A stretch of DNA of 64,000 bases from Methanoculleus sp. UBA374 (GTDB lineage: Archaea > Halobacteriota > Methanomicrobia > Methanomicrobiales > Methanoculleaceae), in assembly GCA_002508705.1 (NCBI GenBank), contig DAYL01000003.1, positions 1 through 64,000 on the forward strand, read 5' to 3'. A program made the position numbers and the translations under genes. Shown piece after piece: positions 53,079 to 62,630 of this stretch; position 1 is the stretch's first letter; every line of letters begins with the position of its first letter. The notes beneath the pieces were generated by a model, which ran no database searches, was not told where the DNA came from, and worked only from the letters and a program-made list of their open reading frames with translations.

Positions 53079-53691
53079 ACCCGATCAGGTGGAGAAGCTC
53101 TCGCGCCCAGAAGAGTTTGCCCCGCTTGACGGGGTCGACGTCCCGGTCGGAGAGGTCGAACCCGACGATCCGGACCCGCGCCGCACCGAGTTCATCGGCG
53201 GCAAAGACCGCCCGGTCGCCGTCGGTGAACCCGCCGAAGTTGTGGACGTGCGAAAGGGGGGCCGCCTGGGTGGTGGCAACGAGCGGGCCCGGGAGGAGAG
53301 GCACCCAGTGGCGGAGGAGCGGGATGTTGTCGCCGTGGGCGTGCACGACCATCACCGTCCCCTGCCGGGAGAGGTCGACGAAGACATCGGTCGCTCCGTC
53401 AAGGTCGGTGAAGACCGCGTCGGGCCGGACCCCGTGGTCCACAAGCACTTCGGCGGCGGCGTCGGCGGCGAGCACCGTTCCCTCCACCCGGTCGAGTTCC
53501 TCCGGAAGGGAGGGGGCGTTCCCGCAGACCGTGACCGTTTTATCGCGGATGAGGGCTTCAAGCAGCCCGACATCGTCCCGGCCGAAGGCAAGATCCGCAA
53601 GCAACCGGGCGGCCGCCTCGTCCGCCTCGCGCTCAAACCCGAAATACTCAAGAATTGCAGTGTAGTGAGGTTCCCAGTCCGCAAACCTCAT
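53068..53691 (-). CDS. mptE: 6-hydroxymethyl-7,8-dihydropterin pyrophosphokinase MptE
   Basis: A 207-aa DUF115-family enzyme that activates hydroxymethyl-dihydropterin for tetrahydromethanopterin synthesis. VTVCGNAPSLPEEL (near 53-66), LAADAAAEVLVDHGVRPDAVFTDLDG (near 73-98) and VVHAHGDNIPLL are the family motifs. It is coupled to the phosphoesterase gene upstream by ATGA overlap. Supports a methanogen host. Confidence 0.92.
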   Translation of the reverse strand: MRFADWEPHYTAILEYFGFEREADEAAARLLADLAFGRDDVGLLEALIRDKTVTVCGNAPSLPEELDRVEGTVLAADAAAEVLVDHGVRPDAVFTDLDGATDVFVDLSRQGTVMVVHAHGDNIPLLRHWVPLLPGPLVATTQAAPLSHVHNFGGFTDGDRAVFAADELGAARVRIVGFDLSDRDVDPVKRGKLFWARELLHLIGYDL

Positions 53692-55190
53692 TGTTCGTCC
53701 TCATTATCCAGGCCGACGATACTTGAGAACCGTTTGAGAATAGGATCGATGATCAGGGCGAGCAGGCCCTCTTTCTCCTTCACCATCGAGAAGTAATTGA
53801 GCGGTATCAGGGCGGCGGCCATCGTAGCGTGCCCGCCCGCTTCGCCGATAGGGCCAAAAGCCTCGGCCATCACGTTGCCGAGATGAAGCCTGATATCCTT
53901 GTTCCGGGCGGAGATGACGATGTTCTGATCGCTGATGCCGTAGACCAGTGCGGTATTTACGCCTTCAAGGTGGATCAGCATGTCGGCCGCCTGCGGGAGG
54001 GCGTCGCGGTTCCGGATGTAGCCGACGCCGGAGAAGAGGTACCCGCTCTTGATCCGCCGGTTCCGAATGGCGTTCCCGATGATCTCCACGGTCTCCTGCG
54101 ATAAAGATGGGGAGGTTATCTTGTCGAGGAGCTCCGAGTCGGTCAGGGGAAGGAGAAACGCCGCGTAGTTAAGGTCCTGAGGAGTGACGTTTCTCTTGAA
54201 GTCCCTTGTATCGGCCCTGATGCCGTAGAGGAGCGCGGTGGCGACCGGTTTGCTCACCGGGATATCAAGTTCCATCAGGTACTGGGTCAGGATGCTCGCG
54301 GTGGCGCCGACCCCCGGCCGGATGTCGATGAAGTCGGCAACCGTGGAAGACTGGTCGCCGTTCTTGTGGTGGTCGATGATGATGTTGACCCGGGTGGATT
54401 TGGGGAGTTCGTTGTTCACGCCGGGTGCGGATGAGTCGACCAGAGCGATGTAGTTGCACTCTTCGAGCATCTGGGGAGTGAGCCGTTCCATCTTGATGTC
54501 CAGGAGGTTGATGAACGCCCGGTTCTCCTGGTGCCCGATATCGCCTTCGTAAACGATACGGCACAGAAGTTTGTTGTGGCTTGCGTGCCGCGCGATCATC
54601 GAGAGCGCCATGGCGCTCGATATCGAGTCGGGGTCGGGGTTTAAGTGAGTGACGATGCAGAGCGTCCCCTCCCAGCCGGCAAGCATGTCGTAGAGCCGCA
54701 GGGCGAGCCTTGAGGAGTGAAGTTTCCGGATATGATGAATGGCCGTCCGGGCCACCACTTCCTGCGGATAGAGAACGATATCGGCGCCCTCCTGCTGGAG
54801 GAGATCGACGCTGACCGGGTCGGCGGCGCGTGCGATGACATAGGTCGCCGGATACCGGTTCTTGACAGTCTTGAGCGCCGCCAGGTTTGCCTCCCGGTCG
54901 TTGGTGAGGATAAACGCGATCTCCGGTACGGGCAACCCGTCCATCAGGTTCGGGTCCTGGAGATCGCGCACAATCGCTTCGTATTTCTGATCCCGAAGAT
55001 CCTCCACCCGCTTTTCGTCCTTATCGACGATGATGAGATCCTCATTCTCCTGCGCGAGTTCCTCGGCAACATTATAGCCGGTGCTCCCGCAGCCAAGAAT
55101 AATGTATTTAATACGTTCTTTTGAAACGCTCTGGACTGCCTCAGGCATGCGTACAATGGTGTAACTTCTCATCTTATTAAGGGATTCCAT
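53688..55190 (-). CDS. RCK-N/DHH-DHHA1 phosphoesterase fusion
   Basis: A 500-aa protein. Residues 26-140 form a TrkA/RCK N-domain (YIILGCGSTGYNVAEELAQENEDLIIVDKD), which binds NAD or nucleotides. Residues 160-500 are a DHH-DHHA1 phosphoesterase: THLNPDPDSISSAMAL (DxD site), IDHHKNG (DHH) and EAGGHATMAAAL (DHHA1 GGH). Related DHH enzymes degrade c-di-AMP or nano-RNA. An RCK sensor joined to this suggests control by, or of, nucleotide or K+ signalling; that is inference. First gene of the operon with mptE and the radical SAM gene. Confidence 0.88.
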   Translation of the reverse strand: MESLNKMRSYTIVRMPEAVQSVSKERIKYIILGCGSTGYNVAEELAQENEDLIIVDKDEKRVEDLRDQKYEAIVRDLQDPNLMDGLPVPEIAFILTNDREANLAALKTVKNRYPATYVIARAADPVSVDLLQQEGADIVLYPQEVVARTAIHHIRKLHSSRLALRLYDMLAGWEGTLCIVTHLNPDPDSISSAMALSMIARHASHNKLLCRIVYEGDIGHQENRAFINLLDIKMERLTPQMLEECNYIALVDSSAPGVNNELPKSTRVNIIIDHHKNGDQSSTVADFIDIRPGVGATASILTQYLMELDIPVSKPVATALLYGIRADTRDFKRNVTPQDLNYAAFLLPLTDSELLDKITSPSLSQETVEIIGNAIRNRRIKSGYLFSGVGYIRNRDALPQAADMLIHLEGVNTALVYGISDQNIVISARNKDIRLHLGNVMAEAFGPIGEAGGHATMAAALIPLNYFSMVKEKEGLLALIIDPILKRFSSIVGLDNEDEQ

Positions 55191-55261
55191 TTCGGCGATT
55201 TTCGGGAGAGTTCCACAAGATTTATACCTTTTCCCGTGCCATACTATTAGGTCAGATGCGT

Positions 55262-55335
55262 GGGCCTGTAGCTTAGTTCGGCAGAGCGACGGACTCTTAA
55301 TCCGTAGGCCAAGGGTTCAAATCCCTTCAGGCCCG
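55262..55335 (+). tRNA. tRNA-Lys (anticodon CTT)
   Basis: A 74-nt cloverleaf. Acceptor GGGCCTG pairs with CAGGCCC, discriminator G, anticodon loop CTCTTAA (CTT), T arm AAGGGTTCAAATCCCTT. No CCA is encoded. TATA box GATTTATACC at 55219-55228 lies 34 bases upstream. Confidence 0.95.
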
Positions 55336-55684
55336 TCGAATATTCAATTCTTCAGCATCATTTTCCTCCTACGCAGGTGATGATCTTCCCTGCGATTACC
55401 GGGACCGCCTTGAGGTCACGGCGGGGCGCCCGGTCGCCCCGCCGGGCCTCACCTGCACCATGATATCTCACAGGATGCCGGTTGCTATAATGATAACGGG
55501 ACGCAAGGAGGCACATGTATGCCGCTGTTATATATATCCTGCTCCGACGGCAAATTCGGGAGAGACCTTGTGCAGGGGAGAGAGGCCGGGACCCTGGAGC
55601 CCCGTCCCGTAACAGGGGGTGCGGGGGGGACGGCGGGATCGGAAAAAGAGAATTTTTGAGGATATGCCGCGTTCCGCCGGAGAG
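55336..55684. ncRNA. non-coding region with a strong nested stem, possible structured RNA
   Basis: GCAGGTGA (55373-55380) pairs perfectly with TCACCTGC (55449-55456). Inside is a perfect 10-bp stem CGGCGGGGCG (55419-55428) / CGCCCCGCCG (55435-55444) with loop CCCGGT, extended outwards by GAGGTC/GGCCTC with one G-T pair. There is no convincing reading frame. GTGATGA (55377-55383) looks like a C box, but no CTGA D box follows. It lies between tRNA-Lys and cheW, so it could be co-transcribed with the tRNA or be a 3' structure of the convergent cheW transcript. Confidence 0.35.
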
Positions 55685-56176
55685 TTATACCTGACCACTC
55701 TTGACGAGATCGTCGAGGATCTTCTTGATATCGATCCAGAGAATGAGCCCGGTCCCCTGTCGACCCCTCTCATCGGCCTGCTTCCGGTCATCCTCATCTT
55801 TTGTAAATTTGATGATCCCCTTAACGAAGGTGTGGACCCCGGAGGAGAGCCCTTCATCCACCATCTCTATATCGCTCTCGGCCACCTGGATGACGCTGTA
55901 CACATCGTCCACGATGATGCCGAGGTTCGACCCCCCGGTAGCCTCGGCAACAAGGACGATGATCTTCGGGTTGTTTCCCGATGTTCCCGGGATCCGGATC
56001 AACTGTTTCAGGTCGATGACGGTGGTGATCTCTCCCCGGAGATTCATGATGCCGGCGATATAGTCCGGCGCCCGGGGGATGCGAGCGATGGGCATCATCT
56101 CCACGATCTCCCGGGCAAACCGGATATCCATCGCATACAGTTCCTGCCCCAGCTCGAACTCGACGACGTCGGTCAT
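55685..56176 (-). CDS. cheW: chemotaxis coupling protein CheW
   Basis: A 163-aa CheW. VVEFELGQELYAMDIRFAREIVEM, RIPRAPDYIAGIMNLRGEITTVIDLKQLI and LGIIVDDVYSVIQV are the family segments of the two-barrel fold that links receptors to CheA. An insertion near residues 118-140 (HTFVKGIIKFTKDEDDRKQADERG) is lightly charged. It follows the MCP gene by 10 bases, so the two work together; cheA is not in the window. Confidence 0.95.
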   Translation of the reverse strand: MTDVVEFELGQELYAMDIRFAREIVEMMPIARIPRAPDYIAGIMNLRGEITTVIDLKQLIRIPGTSGNNPKIIVLVAEATGGSNLGIIVDDVYSVIQVAESDIEMVDEGLSSGVHTFVKGIIKFTKDEDDRKQADERGRQGTGLILWIDIKKILDDLVKSGQV

Positions 56177-56186
56177 GCTCCCGGCC

Positions 56187-58025
56187 TCACTGGAACCTGA
56201 ACGCCGCGACTCTCCCGCGGAGGTGCTGGGCCATCTGCCGGATCTCGTTTGAGGCGCTGGCAACCTCCTCGGTCGAGGCGGACGACTCTTCGGCAAGCGC
56301 CGCGAGGTTCTCCATGCCTTTCTCGCTCTCGCGGATCAGGGTGAAGACCTCGTCGACGCTCTTCGTGACGGCGTTCGTCGCATCGGCCTGGTTCTCCGTT
56401 GCCCGGGAGATATCCGAGATGCCGCTGACTGCACCGTTGACATCGGTGACCATTTGATTCAGGGCGTCGATGGTCCTCTGCACGCTCTGAATCCCGCCGA
56501 GGATCTCCGTGTGAGCCTCCCGCATCGCCTCGGCGGTCTTTCCGCTGCTTGTGGTGACGCCGCTGATCACCTCCTCGATCTGACGGGTCGCGTTCTTCGA
56601 CTCCCCGGCAAGGTTCCGGACCTCGCCTGCAACGACCGCAAACCCGCGGCCGTGCTCTCCGGCCCGGGCGGCCTCGATTGCGGCGTTGAGCGCGAGAAGA
56701 TTGGTCTGATTGGCGATATCGGTGATGAGCTTGACGATGTGGCTGATATCCTGCATCTTCGCATTCAAGTTCGTGATCTCCCCGACGGCTCGCTCGGAGA
56801 TCTGCTGCACCGCCTGCATCTTCATACTCGCCTCGTTGCCGAGTCCGACGGCGGATTCTCCGTCTTTTGCGACATTCATGGAAAGGTCCCGGGCCTCCTG
56901 GGCGGTACTGGCAATCTCCTCGATGGCGGCGGAGAGATCGCCGACCTCCCGCGTGACCTGTTCGAGCTGCAGAAGTTGCTCTTTTGAGCCGTCGGAGGTT
57001 GATTGCGCGGTGTTCGCCACCTGCTGGGATGCGCGGGCGATCTCGTCGGCTCCCTTCCCGACATCCTCGATGGCGTGTTCGAGGGCGTCCGTCTGTTCGA
57101 GGGTGTGCTGGAGGAAGTCTCTCAGACTATTGAGCGCCTCGTTCAGGTCTTTCTTGACCTCATCCAGCGGATCATTCGCATGGGTTGGCGCCGGTCGGGT
57201 CAGATCGCCGGCGGCGATCGCGCTGAGGCTCTCCGCGAGCTCCCCGATACTCTCATGGAGCTGCTCTTCAAGGGTTCGTTTTTCCGTGACGTCGTTGTAG
57301 ACGGTGAGCACGTTCACGATATCTCCCTTCTTATCGAAAAGGGGAATATTATAGCGCTCGACGATGCGGATACCCGCCGGGAACTCGAGGGTGGCCTCGC
57401 CCCTGCTGTCCTTGCGGCTCCTCACCGTGTCCGCGACGCCCTCCCCGGACTGGTTGATGTAGTTGAAGTCCCGGACGGTGAGGTGAGCGCCCTGCTCTTC
57501 GGAGAAACCGCTCATCTCCTGGAAAGCCCTGTTGACCACCCGTATGGTCAGGTCCGGGTTCCAGAGGAGGATCGGCATCGGGTTCTCCTGAACGATCGCG
57601 TCCGACTGCTGTTGAAGCACCTGGAGTCGCTCCATCTCCAGTTTTTGATCGGTGATGTTCTGGTAGACGGTCATCACGCTCTCAACGCCGCCGGCCCCGT
57701 CGGGGAGCGGGATGCTATAGCAGATGAACGTGAAAATGCCATTCGGAAGGGTGACCGTCACCTCCCGGGACGACGACCGGCTCGTCCTGAAGGCGTCCAC
57801 CACCTCCTCGCCCGACCGGCTGAAGTCCCTGAGCGCCATGGACCCGCCTTTCGTTCCGCTGTAGCCGGTAACCTGCAGAAATGCTTTGTTCACCGCCGTT
57901 ACGTGCAGATCCCGGTCCCAGAGGACGGTGGGCATCGGGTACTCCTGAAAGATGATCTCTGCCTGCTGTCGACTTCCCTCCAACGGGTCAAGGGAGGGAG
58001 GTGCCGCTTGTTCGTCTGTTATCAT
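56187..58025 (-). CDS. soluble PAS-PAS methyl-accepting chemotaxis protein
   Basis: A 612-aa receptor without membrane helices: two PAS domains (about 15-130 and 140-255), a short HAMP-like link ([15 protein letters not shown]), and a long helical signalling domain with the conserved hairpin [38 protein letters not shown]. It probably senses redox or a small cytosolic ligand and signals through CheW. The start ATG at 58025 follows GAGGT; an upstream ATG (58049) adds eight residues. Confidence 0.93.
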   Translation of the reverse strand: MITDEQAAPPSLDPLEGSRQQAEIIFQEYPMPTVLWDRDLHVTAVNKAFLQVTGYSGTKGGSMALRDFSRSGEEVVDAFRTSRSSSREVTVTLPNGIFTFICYSIPLPDGAGGVESVMTVYQNITDQKLEMERLQVLQQQSDAIVQENPMPILLWNPDLTIRVVNRAFQEMSGFSEEQGAHLTVRDFNYINQSGEGVADTVRSRKDSRGEATLEFPAGIRIVERYNIPLFDKKGDIVNVLTVYNDVTEKRTLEEQLHESIGELAESLSAIAAGDLTRPAPTHANDPLDEVKKDLNEALNSLRDFLQHTLEQTDALEHAIEDVGKGADEIARASQQVANTAQSTSDGSKEQLLQLEQVTREVGDLSAAIEEIASTAQEARDLSMNVAKDGESAVGLGNEASMKMQAVQQISERAVGEITNLNAKMQDISHIVKLITDIANQTNLLALNAAIEAARAGEHGRGFAVVAGEVRNLAGESKNATRQIEEVISGVTTSSGKTAEAMREAHTEILGGIQSVQRTIDALNQMVTDVNGAVSGISDISRATENQADATNAVTKSVDEVFTLIRESEKGMENLAALAEESSASTEEVASASNEIRQMAQHLRGRVAAFRFQ

Positions 58026-58367
58026 GGTCAACCTCGTGTGCGAATGCATGCACCTCCTGTGAACTCCACCGGGGGCCCAGCAGGTGCCGAACAGATCCAG
58101 CCCGCCGTGGGTCACGTGAACTAACCGGGGTTAACGGGAGTCGCGGCTGAGCATTCCGGTTACGGTATGTGGCGATCATTCCATCCCACCCCAGGATGGT
58201 TCAGATCCCGCACGAAGACGGGTAGGAGCGCTGTGTTTACCTCGCTAATACAGGTGGGTCCTCATGTTGCCCTTAAAACAGATCTTATGCCGTGCATATT
58301 CGCCCGGCGTTATAAAATGTTCATGAATGGGTACGATAAATTATCAGTGCGCCAGGATCGTTGCTAC
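58026..58367. promoter_or_regulatory. divergent promoter region of the MCP and HTH-PAS genes
   Basis: 342 bases. The plus-strand side has a clear TATA box CGTTATAAAATG (58310-58321), giving a start near 58336 and a short leader to the ATG at 58368. The minus side has no strong TATA that I can name. Open frames in this gap (including an upstream extension of the HTH-PAS frame) do not resemble a protein. Confidence 0.45.
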
Positions 58368-61300
58368 ATGGTCAACACCCGCACGGACCACAGCATCTCA
58401 AAGGTGCTCGACACCTTAAAGGAACACCCGGAAGGGTTGAGCATCACCGATCTTGCGGTTTTGCTCTCGATGAACAGAAACTCCGCCTCAAAATATCTCG
58501 ATATACTGCAGAGGCAGGGGTCCATCGACATGCGCCAGATCGGCGTAGCCAAAATCTACTACCCGACCCGGCGCCTCCCGGTCGCTGCCGTCCGCCGCTT
58601 TTGCTCACAAAATCTCATCGTCGTTGACCACAACCTGGAAATCCTGGAGGTGTCCGACACGCTCGCGGGACTCATCGGAATGTTGCCGGAAGTTCTCACC
58701 GGTAAACCGGTCCAGGACCTGTTTTTCAGCCTGAACCCCTCCGACGATATCATTCTTTCGCTCAGGAGGGCACTCCGGGGGGAAGAAGAAACCTTCATCT
58801 GGCACCTGCCGGGTACCGGAGGATCGAACCGCCGCATCTTCCTGATCCCCACCGTGCTCGAGTCCGGACGACCTGCGGTCTCACTTGTAATAGAAGAACT
58901 CCGGGAGACAGGCGGCACGGAGGAGGCACGCCACCTCAAGACGCTTCGCGAAAAGGCACTCCAGGAAGACCAGATCGAAGGCATCGTCCGTGTCTCCCCC
59001 GACGGATGCGTCAGATGGACCAACGATGCCTACTGCCGGGTGACAGGAAAGAGCCGGGAAGAGATCATCGGGCGGGTATTCCGACCGCTCCTTATCGCGG
59101 GCGGCGGGGCGGCGTGGAGGGAGTTTGTTCGAAGCCTCACGCCGGGCAACCCGACCGCGACGATCGACTGCGAGATGATCGTGCCGGACGGAAGCGTTCA
59201 GTGGTACCGGTGGAGGGGGCGGGCCCTCTGCGACGCTGACGGCAGAGTGATCGAGTACCAGTACCTCTGCTTTTCGATCCACGAATGCAGGATGCTCGAG
59301 GACTCTCTGCGCTGGCGCCAGCAGAGCCTTGAAGAGCAGATGAGCACCCGAACGGCCGCACTCAGGGAGAGAGAGGAGTGGTTTCGGGCAATCTTTGAGG
59401 AATCTCCGGTCGGAATAGCGTTCTGCAATAGAGACAGCACCGTACTTCACGTCAATCAAGCGTTTGCTACGATCTTCGGCGTCAAAAACCGCGAGGAGAT
59501 GGTAGGGCGAAACGTCGCCTCCATCCTGAACACGCCCCGGGAGATGCTGCAGCGCCTGAAAGGTGGGGCAGCGGTCAGGTTCACCGTACCCTATTCCGGG
59601 AAGGAAGACCCGCACCTGGGCATGAGGAAAACAGAGAGTCCGGAGACGATCTGCCTGGACGGAGTGGCGTCGCCGATATCCGGGGAAGACGGCGTGTCAT
59701 CCGGGTTTGTGCTGCAACTTTGTAACGTGACGGAGAGAAAGAAAGCAGAAGACGCCGTGAAGAAGGCCGAATCACGGTATCGAAACCTCCTTGAGGCACT
59801 GGCCGAAGGCGTCGTCTATCTCGGGGCGGACGGCAGGATAATCGACGCCAATCCTGTCACCGAACGGATACTCGGGTATTCGCTCTCGGAGATGCGGGGC
59901 AGAACCTGCGGTGAACTCCGGTGGCGGGTTCTCTGCGAGGACGACTCTGAATGCACAAAAGATCTGCTCCCGCATACGACGGCCCTGGCAACCGGCATAC
60001 CGGAGAGAAAGACGCTCGGCATCTTCAACCCCCGGGAGAGGAGATATCATTGGCTCGATACTCTCGCTATTCCTCGATTCAGACCAGGAGACGCGAAACC
60101 GTTTCAGATAGTCGTTGTATTCAGCGACATCACCGGGCAAAGGGAGGTCGAGGAGATGCACAGGGAGACCGAGAACCGATACAGGACGCTTGTGGAGTCG
60201 TTGCCGGACGTCGTCTTCCTGCTCGACCCGGAGGGACATGTACTCCATGTCAACGCGCCCGGAGTACGCATGTTGCATCGCCTTTCGGAGGAAGTCATCG
60301 GAAAGGAACTCCCGGATCTCTTTCCGGACGACCCGGGCGAGGAGTATCGCCGGAGCATTGCATCGGCGGTCGCCACCGGCACGATCAAAACCAGCGTAAA
60401 CCGGCTGCAATTGCCCGACGGCGAAACCTGGTACGATACGCGGTTCATCCCGGTCAGGGCACAGGACGGGACGTGCCGACAGGTCATGGGCGTCGCACGC
60501 GACATTACCGCACAGATGCGGGCCGAAGAGACCTCGCGTAAGAACGCCGGGTGGTTCCGGAGCATCTACGAGGACTCCCCCATCGGGATTGCGGTCTGCG
60601 ACCCCGAGGGGTTGCTGCTTCACGCCAACCGGGCCTGTCTCGAACTATTCGGGATTTCCCGCGAGGATGAGATCCGGGGAACCGGTCTCCGGGAGGTCTG
60701 CAGGAAGATCGGGAACGATGACGTACAGGTATCCGGAAACACAGCGACCCCGTTTGAGTGCCTCCTCGACTTCGATCAGGTCGCGAATCAGGGTCTCCTC
60801 CCGACGGCCCGAACCGGGTCCATTCACATCGGAGGTGTCATCCGCCCGCTCAGGTCGCAGGAAGGCGGGCTCCCGGAGGGATACCTTGTCCAGGTACGCG
60901 ACGTCACCACCCGTGTTCTGGCCGAGGGGGCGCTCCGGGAGTCACACGATCATCTGGCACGCATCGCCCGGCACCTGCCCGACGCTATGTTTGCAATCGA
61001 TCAGAAGGAAGTCGTCACCGTCTGGAACCTCGCAATGGAGGACCTGACCGGGATTCCCGCAGAAGAGATGCTCGGCAAAGGGAACTATGAATATGCACTC
61101 CCGTTCTACGGACAGCGGGTCCCCATGCTTATAAATAAAGTGTTAAAGCCGGACCAGGTGATCTGGAACCGATACCGCTCCATCACCTATGCCGAGGGCA
61201 ACGGCATCACCGCAGAGACCATGCTGTCGCCCAATCATGGTGATACGCCGCGATTATGGTGGCTTAAGGCCGTCCCGCTCTACGACGGCCAGGGAGAGGT

Positions 61301-61463
61301 TGTCGGGGCCATCGAGTCGATCCGGGACGTAACGGAACAGAGGCTGGGCGAAGAGGTTTTGAGAAAGGAGAAAACCTTCGCGAGCACGGCTCATGAAATA
61401 CTCCGGCGGATTCCCGCCCTCAACGTCCAGGAACACAGAACGTGGCAGAACAGCCGGTGCTGA
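58368..61463 (+). CDS. HTH protein with seven PAS domains
   Basis: A 1031-aa protein starting MVNTRTDHSISKVL. Residues 8-65 form a winged helix (ISKVLDTLKEHPEGLSITDLAVLLSMNRNSASKYLDIL). Seven PAS domains follow, recognisable by FEESPVGIAFCNRDS, LLEALAEGVVYLGADG, LVESLPDVVFLLDPEG, YEDSPIGIAVCDPEG and similar starts, with PAC ends such as VTERKKAEDAV. There is no kinase or receiver domain, so the sensing probably acts on DNA binding directly. The C-terminus stops shortly after the seventh PAC, in a LRKEKTFASTA segment that usually begins another PAS domain, so the gene may be truncated. Confidence 0.85.
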   Translation: MVNTRTDHSISKVLDTLKEHPEGLSITDLAVLLSMNRNSASKYLDILQRQGSIDMRQIGVAKIYYPTRRLPVAAVRRFCSQNLIVVDHNLEILEVSDTLAGLIGMLPEVLTGKPVQDLFFSLNPSDDIILSLRRALRGEEETFIWHLPGTGGSNRRIFLIPTVLESGRPAVSLVIEELRETGGTEEARHLKTLREKALQEDQIEGIVRVSPDGCVRWTNDAYCRVTGKSREEIIGRVFRPLLIAGGGAAWREFVRSLTPGNPTATIDCEMIVPDGSVQWYRWRGRALCDADGRVIEYQYLCFSIHECRMLEDSLRWRQQSLEEQMSTRTAALREREEWFRAIFEESPVGIAFCNRDSTVLHVNQAFATIFGVKNREEMVGRNVASILNTPREMLQRLKGGAAVRFTVPYSGKEDPHLGMRKTESPETICLDGVASPISGEDGVSSGFVLQLCNVTERKKAEDAVKKAESRYRNLLEALAEGVVYLGADGRIIDANPVTERILGYSLSEMRGRTCGELRWRVLCEDDSECTKDLLPHTTALATGIPERKTLGIFNPRERRYHWLDTLAIPRFRPGDAKPFQIVVVFSDITGQREVEEMHRETENRYRTLVESLPDVVFLLDPEGHVLHVNAPGVRMLHRLSEEVIGKELPDLFPDDPGEEYRRSIASAVATGTIKTSVNRLQLPDGETWYDTRFIPVRAQDGTCRQVMGVARDITAQMRAEETSRKNAGWFRSIYEDSPIGIAVCDPEGLLLHANRACLELFGISREDEIRGTGLREVCRKIGNDDVQVSGNTATPFECLLDFDQVANQGLLPTARTGSIHIGGVIRPLRSQEGGLPEGYLVQVRDVTTRVLAEGALRESHDHLARIARHLPDAMFAIDQKEVVTVWNLAMEDLTGIPAEEMLGKGNYEYALPFYGQRVPMLINKVLKPDQVIWNRYRSITYAEGNGITAETMLSPNHGDTPRLWWLKAVPLYDGQGEVVGAIESIRDVTEQRLGEEVLRKEKTFASTAHEILRRIPALNVQEHRTWQNSRC

Positions 61464-61495
61464 TACTGGAAAGGGGCAGGGCCATACACTCTCCC

Positions 61496-62230
61496 CTACG
61501 GGATGTGGTCCCGATAAACAGTCAGTATCTCTACAACGCTCCCCTCTTCATCCATGATAGGAGCGCTGAAGCGAAGCATGGTACGGGCCCCCGCAGGGAA
61601 GTCCAAATGGACTTCTTCAACGACCGTCTGCCTCGACCGGATCACATCCGCAATCTTCCAGGCGGTCGGATCGAATGACTCAAAGTCACGGGCACGCATC
61701 GACTCCACGGTTCTCCGCTCGAAGCCCGTCGCCTGCAGGAACGCTTTGTTTACGGTCCGGATACGCAGTCCCGGACTCCAGAGAACGACATACAGGGAAT
61801 TCTTCCGGATCATCGGAGACGATGACCGGGCTATGGGAGGCGGACGATTCGCTCTGCGGGGGTCCCTTACCAGGACCAGGGTCACACCGGGAACCTCGGC
61901 ACGAACGGCCTCCACGGTGACTTCCGCACAAAAAGACGTGCCGTCGGCCCGTCTGCACTGCCAGGTAAACTGCCGGGGCCCCCCCTGCATCGAATCCAGG
62001 ATGCGGGCATCGATCGTCTCTCCCCCACCCGGCTGTACCGGCGGCAGGAACCGGGAAAGGTTCTGCCCGGAGACCGCGTCCCGCCCGCCGACGCCGAAGA
62101 ACTCCGCGGCAGCGGCATTCGCATCGATACACCTGCCGTCTTTAACCAGCAGCGCCGCATCGGGCAGGGTGTGCAGTACTGTCCGGTACCAGGGTTTATC
62201 ATCTTCCAGCGTAGATCGCTCACGACGCAT
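61496..62230 (-). CDS. orphan double-PAS protein
   Basis: A 244-aa protein: PAS 1 (about 12-118, YRTVLHTLPDAALLVKDGRCIDANAAAAEFFGV) and PAS 2 (about 135-240, WSPGLRIRTVNKAFLQATGFERRTVESMRARDFESF). PAS 2 is close to the sensor PAS domains of the nearby MCP ([14 protein letters not shown], then [17 protein letters not shown]...), suggesting duplication of that receptor with loss of the signalling part. It has no output domain. The ATG at 62230 is chosen; the frame opens further upstream with charged, unlikely sequence. Confidence 0.75.
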   Translation of the reverse strand: MRRERSTLEDDKPWYRTVLHTLPDAALLVKDGRCIDANAAAAEFFGVGGRDAVSGQNLSRFLPPVQPGGGETIDARILDSMQGGPRQFTWQCRRADGTSFCAEVTVEAVRAEVPGVTLVLVRDPRRANRPPPIARSSSPMIRKNSLYVVLWSPGLRIRTVNKAFLQATGFERRTVESMRARDFESFDPTAWKIADVIRSRQTVVEEVHLDFPAGARTMLRFSAPIMDEEGSVVEILTVYRDHIP

Positions 62231-62630
62231 GTTACGTACCCGACCTCCGTTCTCTCCGGCATCAGGCGAACACCGGAGGTCCGGCTTCCGCCGTGATGTA
62301 CTCCTGTCCGACCCGTCCCTCTCCCGACTCTTCTCGAACAACTAACCAGTCGTCCTGATAGATTCCCGGGAAAGTGCTTTAAATGTCAGATTTGCCAGGC
62401 AAAGGTGCTGAACACTACGCCAAGGCAGGTCGCAGAATAAAAAAAACGGTATTAGATCGGAACCGGGCACGCCGGAACATCTCCGCAAATAACCCGGCAA
62501 TCGCGGGTGCCGGAGGACCGGCCGAGAGGCAGCAGATCGACGCGACAACAGCACCTCACCGGCAGAGACCGTGTTCTGCCGTTAGTTCATCATCGTCGGA
62601 TGCGTCTCCGGTCGGGTTGAAACGCCAGGG
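62231..62630. other. 400-bp intergenic region, nothing recognised
   Basis: It lies between the starts/ends of two minus-strand genes. A plus-strand frame at 62383 has Ser/Arg/Ala-rich composition and no family pattern. GTGCTTTAAATGTC (62371-62384) is weakly TATA-like for the minus gene. I see no RNA gene. Confidence 0.35.
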
